The translations under genes were made by a program, and so were the position numbers. A DNA stretch of 64,000 bases from Rhodanobacteraceae bacterium (lineage in GTDB: Bacteria; Pseudomonadota; Gammaproteobacteria; Xanthomonadales; Rhodanobacteraceae): NCBI GenBank assembly GCA_004299555.1, contig SCQU01000025.1, positions 1 through 64,000 on the forward strand, in the 5' to 3' direction. Positions 1 to 9,349 of this stretch are shown one piece after another (position 1 is the stretch's first letter; every line of letters starts with the position of its first letter). The notes beneath the pieces were generated by a model, which worked only from the letters and a program-made list of their open reading frames with translations, was not told the DNA's origin and did not search any database.

Positions 1-1
1 G

Positions 2-239
2 AACAACCCGCCGGTTTACTGGCACGATGCGAAGCTGGAATTGGCGATCCAGTTCCAGGATCGATTCACCCTTGGCAACTGAAACCCAACCGGCTCAGAC
101 ACAAAATAAATTACAGGCTCAGAATCAGGTGTTCAGCCTGCAACTTCCACCCGGCAAGCACTCTATCGGCGTTGATCTTGCGTACGCGACGCACCAGCCG
201 GTGGCGCCGTGGAAGTTCGTGGACTTCACGGTGAAGTGA
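2..239 (+). pseudogene. 3' end of an unidentified gene, apparently frameshifted
   Basis: The gene enters from the left edge. Frame 2 reads protein-like sequence (NNPPVYWHDAKLELAIQF and on) to a TGA at 80-82. Frame 3 then carries an equally protein-like tail, ending HSIGVDLAYATHQP...FVDFTVK at the TGA 237-239. Frame 3 has no good start after 82. Dropping one base near 80 joins the halves smoothly (FTLGN-ETQPAQTQ). The stop lies 9 bp before the next gene, so this looks like the end of an upstream operon member. I do not recognise the family. The shift could be a real mutation or a sequencing or assembly error. Confidence 0.5.
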
Positions 240-248
240 GGCGCCGGC

Positions 249-956
249 ATGGATAGCGCGACGCTGCCGCGGCATGGCCGCGGCGTTCGCATGCTGCATG
301 GCATCAACGCGCTGGTGGTCCTGATCCTGCTGGTGACTGGCCTGGCGCTGGGCGGCCTGCTGCCCGGGCGCGCCGTCGCGCTGTTGGGCGGGCACCTCGG
401 CACGGATGCGGCGCATCGGCTGCTGGGCCTCGCGTTCGCCGTGGCCCTGGTGGTGCTGGTTGCGACGTTGCCGCGCCGGGCGGGCCGCCTGTTGCGCGAT
501 GTCGTGCGGTTCCGGCACGGTGACTGGCGCTGGCCGCTGCGCTTTCTGGCGTTTTACGGCGCGCGGCGGGGTGGCCGCGCCCCCTTTCACGACGGTCGTT
601 TCGACCCGGCGCAACGCATCGTGTTCATGGGCCTGGTCCTTGCCGTCGCAGCGGTGGCTGCGAGCGGCGTGTACCTGTATTTCTGGACACCCGCGTTTCC
701 GCTCGGCCAGGCCTCGCTGGCCTTCGCCATCCGCGTCCACGTCGCGGCCGCGTGGCTGCTGATCGCGTGCCTGTGCCTGCACGTCATCGCCGGCAGCGGC
801 CTGCCATGGACGCATCGCGGCCTGGTGGCGGCCATGTTCGGCAATGGCCGGGTTCCGGCCGTTCTTGCGCACACGTTGTGGCCGGGCTGGGCCAGCCGGA
901 TGGTCGCGGATACGCGCCAGCGGCCGTCAATTGACCGCGACCATCGCGACGCGTGA
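249..956 (+). CDS. Cytochrome b, formate dehydrogenase gamma/b561-like membrane subunit
   Basis: A 235-residue integral membrane protein with four predicted helices, at about residues 17-40, 52-75, 122-146 and 158-182. Histidines lie at 17, 56, 164 and 178, the pattern of di-haem cytochrome b subunits of the FdnI/hydrogenase class. The loop before helix 3 (FDPAQRIVF) resembles the equivalent FdnI segment. Such subunits pass electrons between a periplasmic or membrane oxidoreductase and quinone in the inner membrane. Its partner is probably upstream, outside the window. The start has a GAGG ribosome site and lies 9 bp after the preceding stop. The fold is fairly sure; the exact partner enzyme is unknown. 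Confidence 0.8.
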   Translation: MDSATLPRHGRGVRMLHGINALVVLILLVTGLALGGLLPGRAVALLGGHLGTDAAHRLLGLAFAVALVVLVATLPRRAGRLLRDVVRFRHGDWRWPLRFLAFYGARRGGRAPFHDGRFDPAQRIVFMGLVLAVAAVAASGVYLYFWTPAFPLGQASLAFAIRVHVAAAWLLIACLCLHVIAGSGLPWTHRGLVAAMFGNGRVPAVLAHTLWPGWASRMVADTRQRPSIDRDHRDA

Positions 957-1004
957 ACGCTTGGCGCCGGACCGCGCGCGGCGTCATGGGTGCGCCGGAA
1001 ACGT

Positions 1005-1676
1005 TCAGGCGTGCAGGTACCGCTGCAGGAATGCGATGCTGCGCTGCCAGGCGAGCTTGGCGCAATCTGCAGCGTAGAAATCCCAGTCCTCGTTGAAGAA
1101 CGCGTGCTTGGCGTCGTAGCGGTAGCACTCGTGGACCACGTGACCGGTCACCAGCTTTTGTTCGAGGGCGTCGGCCGATGCGATCGGGAAAAACTGATCG
1201 TGCAGCGCAAAGTGGCACTGCAGGGGAATCTTGATGCCCGCCGGATCGCCGGCAGCGGCGGGCGGTATGCCATACCAGGATACGGCCGCGTCGGCTTCCG
1301 GAACGTGCATTGCGGCGAGAACCGCAAGCACGCCGCCCATGCAGAATCCGAGTACGCCGACGTGTCGGGTCGACCGTTTGAGGTGCTGCACCGCGCCGCG
1401 GATGTCCTGGCCCGCGGCGTCCGCAAAGTCGAGCCCGTCCATTTTGTGCTGGGCTTCGGCGGCATCCAGCGCGGCGTCGCCGCGGTACAGATTGGGAATC
1501 AGCACCCGGTAGCCGGCGTCGGCCAGGCGCTGGCCCACGCGCTGGATCTGTGCGTTGATGCCCCACCACTCCTGGATCAGCACGACGCCTGGCGCACCCT
1601 GCGGCCTGGTTGGCAGCAGTTCGACGGCGGGCGTCGTCTTGCCATCCGGGCGGGTAACCTGGATTGTGTCTGGCAC
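1005..1676 (-). CDS. Dienelactone hydrolase family protein
   Basis: An alpha/beta hydrolase of about 223 residues. With the GTG start at 1676 (AGGAGAG five bases upstream) the triad falls at Cys112 (GFCMGG), Asp160 (ALHDQF) and His191 (DAKHAFF). The spacings of 48 and 31 residues equal those of the classical dienelactone hydrolase triad (Cys123/Asp171/His202). The EWWG oxyanion-region motif is at 36-39. The protein is cytoplasmic, with no signal peptide. Family members hydrolyse dienelactone in chlorocatechol degradation or other small esters; no other aromatic degradation gene is nearby, so the substrate is not predicted. An upstream ATG at 1691 is in frame but less well placed. Confidence 0.88.
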   Translation of the reverse strand: MPDTIQVTRPDGKTTPAVELLPTRPQGAPGVVLIQEWWGINAQIQRVGQRLADAGYRVLIPNLYRGDAALDAAEAQHKMDGLDFADAAGQDIRGAVQHLKRSTRHVGVLGFCMGGVLAVLAAMHVPEADAAVSWYGIPPAAAGDPAGIKIPLQCHFALHDQFFPIASADALEQKLVTGHVVHECYRYDAKHAFFNEDWDFYAADCAKLAWQRSIAFLQRYLHA

Positions 1677-1861
1677 GGCGGCTCTCCTCATTCCAATGGC
1701 ACGGGTGGCACGCCGCGGGGGTGCGTGTGCGGGACCCGGCCTCCATTGTGCCCGCCAACGGCGCGCCATCCAAGGCTCCGGCTGGCACCCGGGTCCGGCG
1801 CAGTCAATCGCGACGAAGCCGGCGACCGCGCCGGTCAGCGGGTACCGGCTCCGGTTGTGCG

Positions 1862-2329
1862 TTACAGGCCGAGCTTGCTCAGGCCCGGCTGGTCATCCGG
1901 CCGGCGTCCGCGTGGCCAGTGGAACAGGCGGTCGGCTTCCTTGATCGGGACGTCGTTGATGCTGGCGTGGCGCACCGCGCACAGCCCTTCCGTGTCGAAT
2001 TGCCAGTTCTCGTTGCCGTAGGAGCGATACCACTGTCCGCCATCGTCGTGCCATTCGTAGGCGAAGCGCACGGCGATCACGTTGTCGCGGAATGCCCACA
2101 TTTCCTTGATGAGCCGGTAGTCGAGTTCGTGGCTCCACTTGCGCAGCAGGAACGCGTGGATCTGCTCGCGACCGGTAATGAACTCCGCGCGGTTGCGCCA
2201 ACGGCTGTTGGCCGAGTAACCGAGCACGACCCGATCGGCGTCGTGTGAATTCCATGCGTCCTCGGCGCCGCGTACCTTCTGTATGGCCGTCTCGGCGGTG
2301 AACGGCGGCACGATCTTCTGGTTTGGCAT
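1862..2329 (-). CDS. DUF1348 / SnoaL-like (NTF2-fold) protein
   Basis: A 155-residue protein matching the DUF1348 group of NTF2-like folds. It has [13 protein letters not shown] near the start, then RWRNRAEF and the tryptophan-rich [12 protein letters not shown] and NENWQFD blocks. The length is typical. The start has GGAG seven bases upstream. Some NTF2-like proteins are small enzymes and others bind ligands; no function can be assigned here. It is transcribed away from the initiator tRNA operon and in the same direction as the dienelactone hydrolase, 185 bp from it. Confidence 0.8.
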   Translation of the reverse strand: MPNQKIVPPFTAETAIQKVRGAEDAWNSHDADRVVLGYSANSRWRNRAEFITGREQIHAFLLRKWSHELDYRLIKEMWAFRDNVIAVRFAYEWHDDGGQWYRSYGNENWQFDTEGLCAVRHASINDVPIKEADRLFHWPRGRRPDDQPGLSKLGL

Positions 2330-2550
2330 TGCACGTACTCCAGCTAATGTATGTAGGCATTATAGGCTTGCAAATGGCTATAGGCACGGGCGTGCACGCA
2401 CGCGGCTGCCCGGCGCGGTTCGATCGCCATGCGGTGCAGCGCTTGAGGGCGCGGCCGCCCGGCCAGGGCGCGCCGGGCAATGCAGCCCATTGCCGATGCC
2501 CGCGGGGGCGGGCGGCCACCCGCCAGGCGCCGGGGCGTCCCCTGCTTACA

Positions 2551-2579
2551 TTGCGCTGCAGCACGAAGTCCTTTAGAAT
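2551..2579 (+). promoter_or_regulatory. Probable sigma70 promoter of the tRNA-fMet/rimP operon
   Basis: TTGCGC (2551-2556) and TAGAAT (2574-2579) are 17 bp apart. Transcription would begin near 2586, just before the tRNA at 2594. The -35 match is weak, so this is a position-based inference. Confidence 0.45.
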
Positions 2580-2593
2580 CCTTCGTTCCCTGT

Positions 2594-2670
2594 TGCGGGG
2601 TGGAGCAGTCTGGCAGCTCGTCGGGCTCATAACCCGAAGGTCGCAGGTTCAAATCCTGCCCCCGCTACCA
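2594..2670 (+). tRNA. Initiator tRNA-fMet (CAT)
   Basis: A 77-base cloverleaf with encoded CCA and anticodon CAT at 2628-2630. The anticodon stem has the three consecutive G-C pairs (GGG/CCC) that mark initiator tRNA. Acceptor pairing runs from base 2; base 1 (T) faces T at position 72, so the hallmark unpaired 1-72 is kept, but as U-U rather than the usual C-A. Its place just before rimP-nusA-infB matches metY of Escherichia coli. Confidence 0.96.
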
Positions 2671-2761
2671 GGCCTTGTTGGGAAGCCCGGCTGCTCGGGT
2701 TTCCCGGATCCGCATGGATGCGGTGCGCCGACTACTGGAAGTGAAAACGGCGGACGTAAGG

Positions 2762-2784
2762 AATGGGCCTCGTGCCCATTTTTT
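2762..2784 (+). terminator. Hairpin with T tract in the rimP leader (attenuator-like)
   Basis: Seven base pairs, AATGGGC (2762-2768) with GCCCATT (2774-2780), a five-base loop and a T run to 2784. It sits between the tRNA and rimP, 22 bp before the rimP start. It can release the tRNA transcript and attenuate the downstream operon. A leader hairpin at this place is common upstream of rimP in proteobacteria (known); regulation here is inferred. Confidence 0.75.
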
Positions 2785-2805
2785 ATTTGCAAATTCTGGA
2801 ACGCC

Positions 2806-3348
2806 ATGGAGACCGAAGCAATTGCGGCACGCGTGGCACCTGTCCTGGCAGAGTTGGGGCTTGAGTGCCTTGGCGTGGAATGGAACGCCAGCGCTGGTGG
2901 CGGATTGCTGCGCGTGTACATCGACCGGCCGGCGGCTGCCGCGGGCGGCGCCGACGCGGTGGGTGTGGACGATTGCGAGGCGGCGAGCCGCGAGATTTCC
3001 GCCCTGCTCGACGTGGACGATCCGATCCCGGCGCGCTACACGCTGGAAGTGTCGTCGCCCGGGCTCGAACGGCCGTTGTTCAGCGCCGCGCAGTTTGCGC
3101 GTTTCATCGGTGCCGAGGCCAAGGTGACGCTGAAGCTGCCGCGCGACGGGCGCCGGCGGTTGCGCGGCACGATCGCCGAGGTCGATGGCAGCCGCGTGGG
3201 CATGGACGTTGACGGCGTGCGGGTGGAAGTCATGGACGGTGAGATCGAGAGCGCGCATCTGGTGCCCGATTGGGCCGCGCTGGGGTATGCGCCCAAGCCC
3301 AGGCCGGGCAAGGGTGCGAAGGGTTCACCGAAGGCGCGCAGGCGTTGA
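2806..3348 (+). CDS. rimP: Ribosome maturation factor RimP
   Basis: A 180-residue protein needed for 30S subunit maturation in the cytoplasm. The N-terminal alpha/beta domain (about 1-90) has the family block [12 protein letters not shown], and the C-terminal SH3-like domain (about 95-150) ends [13 protein letters not shown]. The tail is basic ([14 protein letters not shown]). The ATG at 2806 is chosen because the family begins directly with this helix; the open frame runs much further upstream through the tRNA. It is the first gene of the rimP-nusA-infB-rbfA-truB transcription and translation operon. Confidence 0.96.
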   Translation: METEAIAARVAPVLAELGLECLGVEWNASAGGGLLRVYIDRPAAAAGGADAVGVDDCEAASREISALLDVDDPIPARYTLEVSSPGLERPLFSAAQFARFIGAEAKVTLKLPRDGRRRLRGTIAEVDGSRVGMDVDGVRVEVMDGEIESAHLVPDWAALGYAPKPRPGKGAKGSPKARRR

Positions 3349-3437
3349 GGTTGCGGTAATGGATTCCGTCCGTTTGGGCGGGTGGTGTTGAGAGACAACG
3401 AAGCGTGCAAACGCATGGCTTCGACGGAGCAAACAGC

Positions 3438-4946
3438 ATGAACCACGACTTGTTGATGATTGTGGATACCGTGGCCGCCGAGAAGGCGGTGCCGCGCGAC
3501 GTGATTTTCGGCGCCCTGGAGGCGGCACTCGCGACCGCGGCCAAGAAACGCTATCCCGACGAAGAGCCCGAAATCCGCGTCGCCATCGACCAGGAAACGG
3601 GCGAGTATGAAACCTTCCGCCGCTGGCAGGTGATCGCCGACGATGGCGAGATGGAATCGCCCGACTGGCAGCTGCGCCTGATGGATGCGGTCGACGAGCG
3701 CGCCGATGCCGAGGTTGGCCAGTACATCGAGCAGCCAATCGAAAACCCCGAGTTCGGCCGCATTACCGCGCAGGCCGCCAAACAGGTCATCGTGCAGCGC
3801 ATCCGCGAAGCGGAACGTGCGCAGGTGGTCGAGGCATGGACCGAGCGCGTGGGCGAGCTGGTCAACGGTATCGCCAAGCGCGTCGAGCGCGGCAACATCT
3901 ACATCGACCTTGGCGGCAATGCCGAGGCGTTCATCCCGCGCGACAAGGCCATCCCGCGCGAAGCGGTGCGCGTCGGTGACCGCGTGCGCGGTTATCTGTA
4001 CGAAGTGCGTTCCGAGCCACGCGGCCCGCAGCTGTTCGTGTCGCGGACGGCGCCCGAGTTCATGATGGAACTGTTCAAGCTCGAAGTGCCGGAAGTGGGT
4101 CAGGGCATCGTCGAGATCCGCGCCTGTGCGCGCGATGCCGGCGATCGCGCCAAGATCGCGGTCGAGGCGCACGACAAGCGCACCGATCCGATCGGCGCCT
4201 GCATCGGCATGCGCGGTTCGCGGGTGCAGGCGGTCTCCAATGAGTTGAATGGCGAGCGCATCGACATCGTGCTGTGGAACGACGCGCCGGCGCAGTTCGT
4301 GATCAATGCGATGGCGCCCGCCGAGGTGCAGTCGATCATCGTCGATGAAGACAAGCACTCGATGGACATCGCGGTGGCCGAGGACAAGCTGTCGCAGGCG
4401 ATTGGCCGGGGCGGCCAGAACGTACGCCTGGCCAGCAAGCTGTCCGGCTGGGATTTGAAGGTGATGACCCAGGACCAGGTCGTCGCCAAGAGCGAAGCCG
4501 AACAGGAAACCGCGCGCAAGTTGTTCATGGACAAGCTCGAAGTCGACCAGGAAATCTCCAACATCCTGGTGCAGGAAGGCTTCTCGACCATCGAGGAAAT
4601 TGCCTATGTGCCGTCCGGCGAGCTGCTGGCGGTAGAGGGTTTTGACGAGGACATCGTCGAAGAGCTTCGCACCCGCGCCAAGGATGCGCTGCTGACCGAG
4701 GCGCTGGCGGTCGAGGAGGACCTCGACGAGCACGCGCCGTCCGCGGAACTGCTGGCGCTGGAAGGCATGGATGAGGAAACCGCATACGCATTGGCCGAGC
4801 GTGGCATCATTACGCCGGATGATTTGGCCGACCAGGCGGTGGATGACCTGATTGACATGGAAGGCATGGACGAGGAGCGCGCCGGTGCCCTGATCATGGC
4901 CGCGCGGGCGCCAATGTTGGCGCGGATGGAGCAGGCGGCGGAGTAA
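3438..4946 (+). CDS. nusA: Transcription termination/antitermination factor NusA
   Basis: A 502-residue RNA polymerase-binding elongation factor. The N-terminal polymerase-binding domain is at about 1-125. The S1 domain (about 130-200) includes RGNIYIDLGGNAEAF. Two KH domains (about 230-345) carry GACIGMRGSRVQ and the GRGGQNVRLAS loop. Two C-terminal acidic helix-hairpin-helix repeats (LLAVEGFDE and LLALEGMDE) complete the usual gammaproteobacterial architecture. The start ATG at 3438 has GGAG eight bases upstream; an in-frame ATG 33 bp earlier is unlikely. It acts with RimP and IF2 in one operon, the last gene 113 bp downstream. Confidence 0.97.
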   Translation: MNHDLLMIVDTVAAEKAVPRDVIFGALEAALATAAKKRYPDEEPEIRVAIDQETGEYETFRRWQVIADDGEMESPDWQLRLMDAVDERADAEVGQYIEQPIENPEFGRITAQAAKQVIVQRIREAERAQVVEAWTERVGELVNGIAKRVERGNIYIDLGGNAEAFIPRDKAIPREAVRVGDRVRGYLYEVRSEPRGPQLFVSRTAPEFMMELFKLEVPEVGQGIVEIRACARDAGDRAKIAVEAHDKRTDPIGACIGMRGSRVQAVSNELNGERIDIVLWNDAPAQFVINAMAPAEVQSIIVDEDKHSMDIAVAEDKLSQAIGRGGQNVRLASKLSGWDLKVMTQDQVVAKSEAEQETARKLFMDKLEVDQEISNILVQEGFSTIEEIAYVPSGELLAVEGFDEDIVEELRTRAKDALLTEALAVEEDLDEHAPSAELLALEGMDEETAYALAERGIITPDDLADQAVDDLIDMEGMDEERAGALIMAARAPMLARMEQAAE

Positions 4947-5058
4947 GAATCCCGGAGTGGTGGTTGTGGTTGTTCCGGTTTTTGAATGCCGCCGCAGCAG
5001 GCTTGGCACGCGCATCTGGATGCGCGGCAAGCGGTGAAGACACTAGAGGTTTGACACG

Positions 5059-7650
5059 ATGGCGGAAATCACGATCAAGCAATTGGCGGGCATGGTGGGG
5101 ACGCCCGAGGACAAGCTGCTGGCACAGCTTGCCGAGGCCGGCATGCGCTTCGAAGGGCCCAACCAGGTCATCAGCAAGAGCGAAAAGGCCAAGCTGCTTG
5201 ATTTTCTTCGCCGCAACCATGGCAAGCAGGAGGGCGGGGTCGCCGCCGCGCCGAAGCAAATTACCCTCAAGCGGCGCAAGGTCAGCGAGATCACCGTTGC
5301 CGGCGGCCGCGGATCCAGCGCCAAGACCGTGAACGTCGAGGTGCGCGCGCACCGCACCTACGTCAAGCGCGCCGTGATCGCGACACCCGGCACGGGTGAC
5401 AGCGAGCGTGAAGAAGCGTTGCGCAAGCTGAAGGAATCGCAGGAACAGCAGGAACGCGAGCTGGCCGCACTGGCCGAGCAGGACCGCAAGCGCAAGGAAG
5501 AACAGCAGCGCCTGGAGGTCGCCGAGGCGGAACGCAAGCGCGCCGAAGAGGCGCGCGTCAAGGCCGAGGCCGACGCGGCAGCGGCGGCACGAGCCGCCGA
5601 AAAGACCGTCGGCGCGAAGGGTGACACCGGGCCCGCGGCGCCGCACCGGCACGAAGCGCCGAAACCCGCCCATGGCAAGGACGCTGCCAGCCACGGCAAG
5701 CCAAAGCGTGCGCGCGGTTCGCACCGCATGCACGACGACGATGTCGGCGGACGTTTCCCCGGCGGTGGCGAACTGCACCTGACCGACGCCGAGCGCGCAC
5801 GGCGCACCACACGCCGCCGCAGCAAGTCCAGGGTTGACCTGTCCGACATCACGGGCCAGCACGGTTTTTCCCGCCCGGTTGCACCGATGATGCGCGAAAT
5901 CCCGATTGGTGAAACCGTGGTGGTTTCCGATCTGGCGCAGAAGATGGCGGTCAATGGATCGGAAGTGGTCAAGGCGCTGTTCAAGATGGGCACCATGGTG
6001 ACCATCAACCAGACAATTGACCACGACACCGCTGCACTGGTGGTGGAAGAATTGGGCCACAAGCCGGTGGATGCCGCGGAAAAGACCGCTGAAACCGTAC
6101 TTGCCGCGCACGTCGGCATCGACGTTGCCGAAGGCGAGAAGGTTTCGCGGCCGCCGGTCGTGACCATCATGGGCCACGTCGATCACGGCAAGACGTCACT
6201 GCTCGATTACATCCGGCGTACCAAGGTCGCTTCGGGCGAAGCCGGCGGCATTACCCAGCACATCGGTGCCTACCATGTAAAAACCGCCAAGGGCGTCATC
6301 ACGTTCCTGGACACCCCCGGCCATGCGGCGTTCACCGCGATGCGTGCGCGGGGCGCGCAGGCGACCGACATCGTGGTGCTGGTGGTCGCGGCTGACGACG
6401 GCGTGATGCCGCAGACCGTTGAGGCCATCGAGCACGCGCGGGCGGCCAAGGTGCCGCTCATCGTCGCGGTCAACAAGATGGACAAGCCCGGCGCCAACCC
6501 GGACAACGTGCGCCAGGGCCTGGCCAAGCACGAGGTGATTCCGGAAGACTGGGGCGGTGATACGCAGTTTGTCCAGGTGTCGGCCAAGACGGGCATGGGC
6601 GTTGACAACCTGTTGGACGCCATCAACCTGCAGGCCGAGGTGATGGAACTGAAGGCCGTGCCGGATGGCCGCGCCCTGGGCGTGGTCATCGAGTCCAGCC
6701 TTGACAAGGGCCGCGGCCCGGTGGCAACGGTGCTGGTGCAGCAAGGCCTGCTCAAGCGCGGTGACTACGTCGTATGCGGCGTCGAGTATGGCCGCGTGCG
6801 GGCCTTGTTTGACGCGACCGGCAAGCAGGTGGAAAACGCCGGCCCGTCGATCCCGGTGCAGATGCTGGGCCTGTCCGGCGTGCCGGATGCGGGCGACGAG
6901 TTCGTGGTCGCGGCCGATGAAAAGCTCGCGCGCAACGTGGTGTCCGAGCGCGAGGACCTGCGGCGTGAAAAGCGCATGGTCACGCCGAGCAACCGGCTTG
7001 AAGACATCATGGCACAGATGGGCAAGAGCGACGCCCAGCAGACCCTGAACATCCTGATCAAGGCCGACGTCCAGGGCTCGGCCGAGGCGCTGCGCGACTC
7101 GCTGTCGGCGATCAGCAATGACCTCGTCAAGGTCAATGTGATCGCGTCGGGCGTGGGCGGCATCACCGAGTCCGATGCCACCTTTGCCTCGGCGTCCAAG
7201 GCGCTGTTGATCGGTTTCAACGTGCGCGCGGACGCGTCGGCGCGCAAGGTGGTCGAACGCGATGGCGTGGATATGCGGTACTTCTCGATCATCTATGACG
7301 TGATCGACCAGGTGAAACAGGCCGCGTCGGGCCTGCTCGGCGTGGAAGTCCGCGAGGAAATCATTGGCGTGGCCGAAGTGCGCGAAGTGTTCCGCTCGTC
7401 GAAGTTCGGCGCGGTCGCCGGCTGCATGGTCATTGAAGGGAGCGTGCAGCGGCACAAGCCGATCCGCGTATTGCGCGATGACGTGGTGGTCTTCGAAGGC
7501 GAGCTCGAATCGTTGCGCCACTTCAAGGAAAATGTGGACGAAGCCAAGAACGGCACCGAGTGCGGCATTGGCGTCAAGCAGTACAACGACGTGAAGCCCG
7601 GCGACCGTATCGAGTGCTTTGAACGCATCGAAGTCGCGCGGACGCTGTAG
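5059..7650 (+). CDS. infB: Translation initiation factor IF-2
   Basis: An 863-residue GTPase that places fMet-tRNA in the 30S P site. The IF2_N domain is at 1-50, a charged Ala/Glu/Lys/Arg-rich helical linker at about 110-180, and a second IF2_N-type segment before the G domain. G motifs: GHVDHGKT (372-379), DTPGH (418-422) and NKMD (472-475). Domains II to IV follow, with the C-terminal fMet-tRNA-binding barrel. The length is normal for gammaproteobacteria. The ATG has no perfect Shine-Dalgarno sequence, only AGAGGT at some distance. The gene product partners the initiator tRNA encoded at the head of the same operon. Confidence 0.98.
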   Translation: MAEITIKQLAGMVGTPEDKLLAQLAEAGMRFEGPNQVISKSEKAKLLDFLRRNHGKQEGGVAAAPKQITLKRRKVSEITVAGGRGSSAKTVNVEVRAHRTYVKRAVIATPGTGDSEREEALRKLKESQEQQERELAALAEQDRKRKEEQQRLEVAEAERKRAEEARVKAEADAAAAARAAEKTVGAKGDTGPAAPHRHEAPKPAHGKDAASHGKPKRARGSHRMHDDDVGGRFPGGGELHLTDAERARRTTRRRSKSRVDLSDITGQHGFSRPVAPMMREIPIGETVVVSDLAQKMAVNGSEVVKALFKMGTMVTINQTIDHDTAALVVEELGHKPVDAAEKTAETVLAAHVGIDVAEGEKVSRPPVVTIMGHVDHGKTSLLDYIRRTKVASGEAGGITQHIGAYHVKTAKGVITFLDTPGHAAFTAMRARGAQATDIVVLVVAADDGVMPQTVEAIEHARAAKVPLIVAVNKMDKPGANPDNVRQGLAKHEVIPEDWGGDTQFVQVSAKTGMGVDNLLDAINLQAEVMELKAVPDGRALGVVIESSLDKGRGPVATVLVQQGLLKRGDYVVCGVEYGRVRALFDATGKQVENAGPSIPVQMLGLSGVPDAGDEFVVAADEKLARNVVSEREDLRREKRMVTPSNRLEDIMAQMGKSDAQQTLNILIKADVQGSAEALRDSLSAISNDLVKVNVIASGVGGITESDATFASASKALLIGFNVRADASARKVVERDGVDMRYFSIIYDVIDQVKQAASGLLGVEVREEIIGVAEVREVFRSSKFGAVAGCMVIEGSVQRHKPIRVLRDDVVVFEGELESLRHFKENVDEAKNGTECGIGVKQYNDVKPGDRIECFERIEVARTL

Positions 7651-7690
7651 TATTCGGGGCGCGCCATACCACCGGACGATCCACGTCATT

Positions 7691-7828
7691 GTCATTCCGG
7701 ACGGCACGCGGCGGCGATCCGGAATCGGTGTTCATCGATCGAGGTGCCCGACTCGAACCGTCCACGTGCCACATGGCGTGTACCGATTCCGGGTTCCACC
7801 GCGCTAGAGCCGGTGGCCCTGTAATGAC
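7691..7828. repeat. Small interspersed element with GTCATT inverted ends
   Basis: The infB-rbfA gap (216 bp) is filled by a 138-bp segment that begins GTCATTCC and ends AATGAC. Inside its left end is the inverted pair ATTCCGGA (7694-7701) and TCCGGAAT (7718-7725). It looks like a REP- or MITE-type intergenic element and shares its end type with the element at 11384-11534. No coding capacity is seen. Confidence 0.5.
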
Positions 7829-7866
7829 GAAGCAACAATTCCCTTCCTGCCGCCGGTTTCCCGTTC

Positions 7867-8232
7867 ATGTCCACGCGCGCCTTCCATCGCACCGATCGCC
7901 TCAACGCGGAACTTCGCCGTGAGGTGGGGTTGCTGGTACACGCGGCGGTGCGCGACCACGCACTGCCGCAGGCCAGCGTGGTCGACGTCGATGCCAGTCG
8001 TGAACTCGATGTGGCGACGGTATGGGTGACGGTACTGCAGCCCGAACGTGCCGTCGAAGCCGTCAAGGCACTGAAAGCGCTCGCCAGGGAATTTCGCCAC
8101 CAGCTGGCCCAAACCCTGCGCCTGCGCCGGGTTCCCGAGTTGCGTTTCAAGTACGACGATTCGATCGACAGGGGCGAGCGGATCGATCAGCTGCTGCGCG
8201 ACGAGGCAGGGTCGGATCACCCAGGTGCCTGA
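7867..8232 (+). CDS. rbfA: 30S ribosome-binding factor RbfA
   Basis: A 121-residue KH-fold protein that binds the 16S rRNA 5' region during late 30S assembly and cold adaptation. The order is family-typical: an N-terminal HRTDRLNAELRREV helix, a central strand pair with VWVTVL, and a C-terminal RRVPELRFKYDDSIDRGERI block. The start is the only sensible ATG; its ribosome site is weak. The stop overlaps a possible GTG of truB at 8225. Confidence 0.95.
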   Translation: MSTRAFHRTDRLNAELRREVGLLVHAAVRDHALPQASVVDVDASRELDVATVWVTVLQPERAVEAVKALKALAREFRHQLAQTLRLRRVPELRFKYDDSIDRGERIDQLLRDEAGSDHPGA

Positions 8233-8287
8233 ATACCCGCTTCCAACGGAAGGGGGCCGCGCGGAGGATGGCCGGCACCGCCGGGAG

Positions 8288-9220
8288 ATGGCCATTTCCC
8301 GCGGGCGTGTCGCTTCCGGGCGAACGCAGGCAAAAGCCGTCACCGGCATTTTGTTGCTCGACAAACCATCGGGGATGTCATCCAACCGTGCGCTGCAGCA
8401 GGCCAAGTGCCTGTTCAACGCGGCCAAGGCGGGGCACACTGGTAGCTTGGATCCGCTGGCGACCGGACTGCTGCCCGTCTGCTTTGGTGAAGCCACCAAG
8501 ATTGCCGGTTACCTGCTGGGCGCGCGCAAGGCGTATGCGGCGGAGTGCCGCCTCGGGCTGACGACCGATACGCTGGATGCGGACGGCACGGTACTGCAAA
8601 CGCGCCCGGTGCCGGCGCTCGATGCGGCGTTGATCGGCGCGGCGCTCGCACGCCTGACCGGCCACATCGTGCAGGTACCACCGGTGTATTCGGCGCTGAA
8701 ACAGGGCGGCGTGCCGCTGTACAAGCGGGCGCGACGGGGTGAAGAGGTCACCGTACCGCCGCGGGAAGTCGATGTGTATCGTCTTGACCTCGTCGGCCGC
8801 GCTGACACCGCATTGAAGCTGCATGTGGAGTGCGGCTCGGGCACTTATGTGCGTAGTCTCGTGCGCGACCTCGGCGAGCTGCTTGGTTGCGGCGCGCACC
8901 TGACCGCCTTGCGGCGCCTGTGGGTGGACCCGTTTCGTGCGCCGTGCATGTTCACGCTCGATGGATTGGGTGACTTGTCCGCGCGCAAAGGCGCAGCGGC
9001 GCTGGCTGCCTGCCTGTTGCCCATCGAGGCCGGTCTTGCCGGCTGGCCCGCACTGGCGCTGGACGCGGAAGGTACGGACGCGGTGGCGCACGGGCGGGCG
9101 TTGCCGGTTGGAAGCGCGCCGGGCCGGTACCTGGCGCGGGCGCCTTCCGGCCGCCTGCTCGCGATCGGCGAAGTCGATTCGTTTGGTGTGTTCAAGGTGC
9201 TGCGCGGGTTTGCGGGCTGA
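8288..9220 (+). CDS. truB: tRNA pseudouridine-55 synthase TruB
   Basis: A 310-residue enzyme converting U55 of the tRNA T-loop to pseudouridine. The catalytic Asp lies in GHTGSLDPLATG, after LLDKPSGMSSN. Later blocks (VPPVYSALKQGG, CGSGTYVRSLVRDLG) are conserved, and a C-terminal PUA-type region follows. The start is uncertain: ATG 8288 gives the usual N-terminus, while the in-frame GTG at 8225 overlaps the rbfA stop and would add 21 residues with translational coupling. Confidence 0.95.
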   Translation: MAISRGRVASGRTQAKAVTGILLLDKPSGMSSNRALQQAKCLFNAAKAGHTGSLDPLATGLLPVCFGEATKIAGYLLGARKAYAAECRLGLTTDTLDADGTVLQTRPVPALDAALIGAALARLTGHIVQVPPVYSALKQGGVPLYKRARRGEEVTVPPREVDVYRLDLVGRADTALKLHVECGSGTYVRSLVRDLGELLGCGAHLTALRRLWVDPFRAPCMFTLDGLGDLSARKGAAALAACLLPIEAGLAGWPALALDAEGTDAVAHGRALPVGSAPGRYLARAPSGRLLAIGEVDSFGVFKVLRGFAG

Positions 9221-9349
9221 GTCCTGCGGCATCCGCGGCGCGCCGGCAACGCTCGCTTTTTCTCGCCGATCCCCATACAATTGCCGGTTTCCACGCCCCG
9301 GGGCTGCCTGTGACCGGCCCGTGGCCGTTCCAATCGGAGTCAATTGATC

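Noticed and set aside
4952-4983. Terminator between nusA and infB
   Set aside because: Only five base pairs (CCGGA/TCCGG) with a 17-base loop before five T; too weak, and the operon must continue into infB.
3036-5030. 664-codon minus-strand frame antisense to nusA
   Set aside because: High-GC shadow of nusA with His/Leu/Arg-rich composition and no family features. The same applies to antisense frames over infB, truB, hrpA, the autotransporter and uvrC.
8268-8270. ATG directly after GGAGG before truB
   Set aside because: Not in the truB frame and opens no useful frame.
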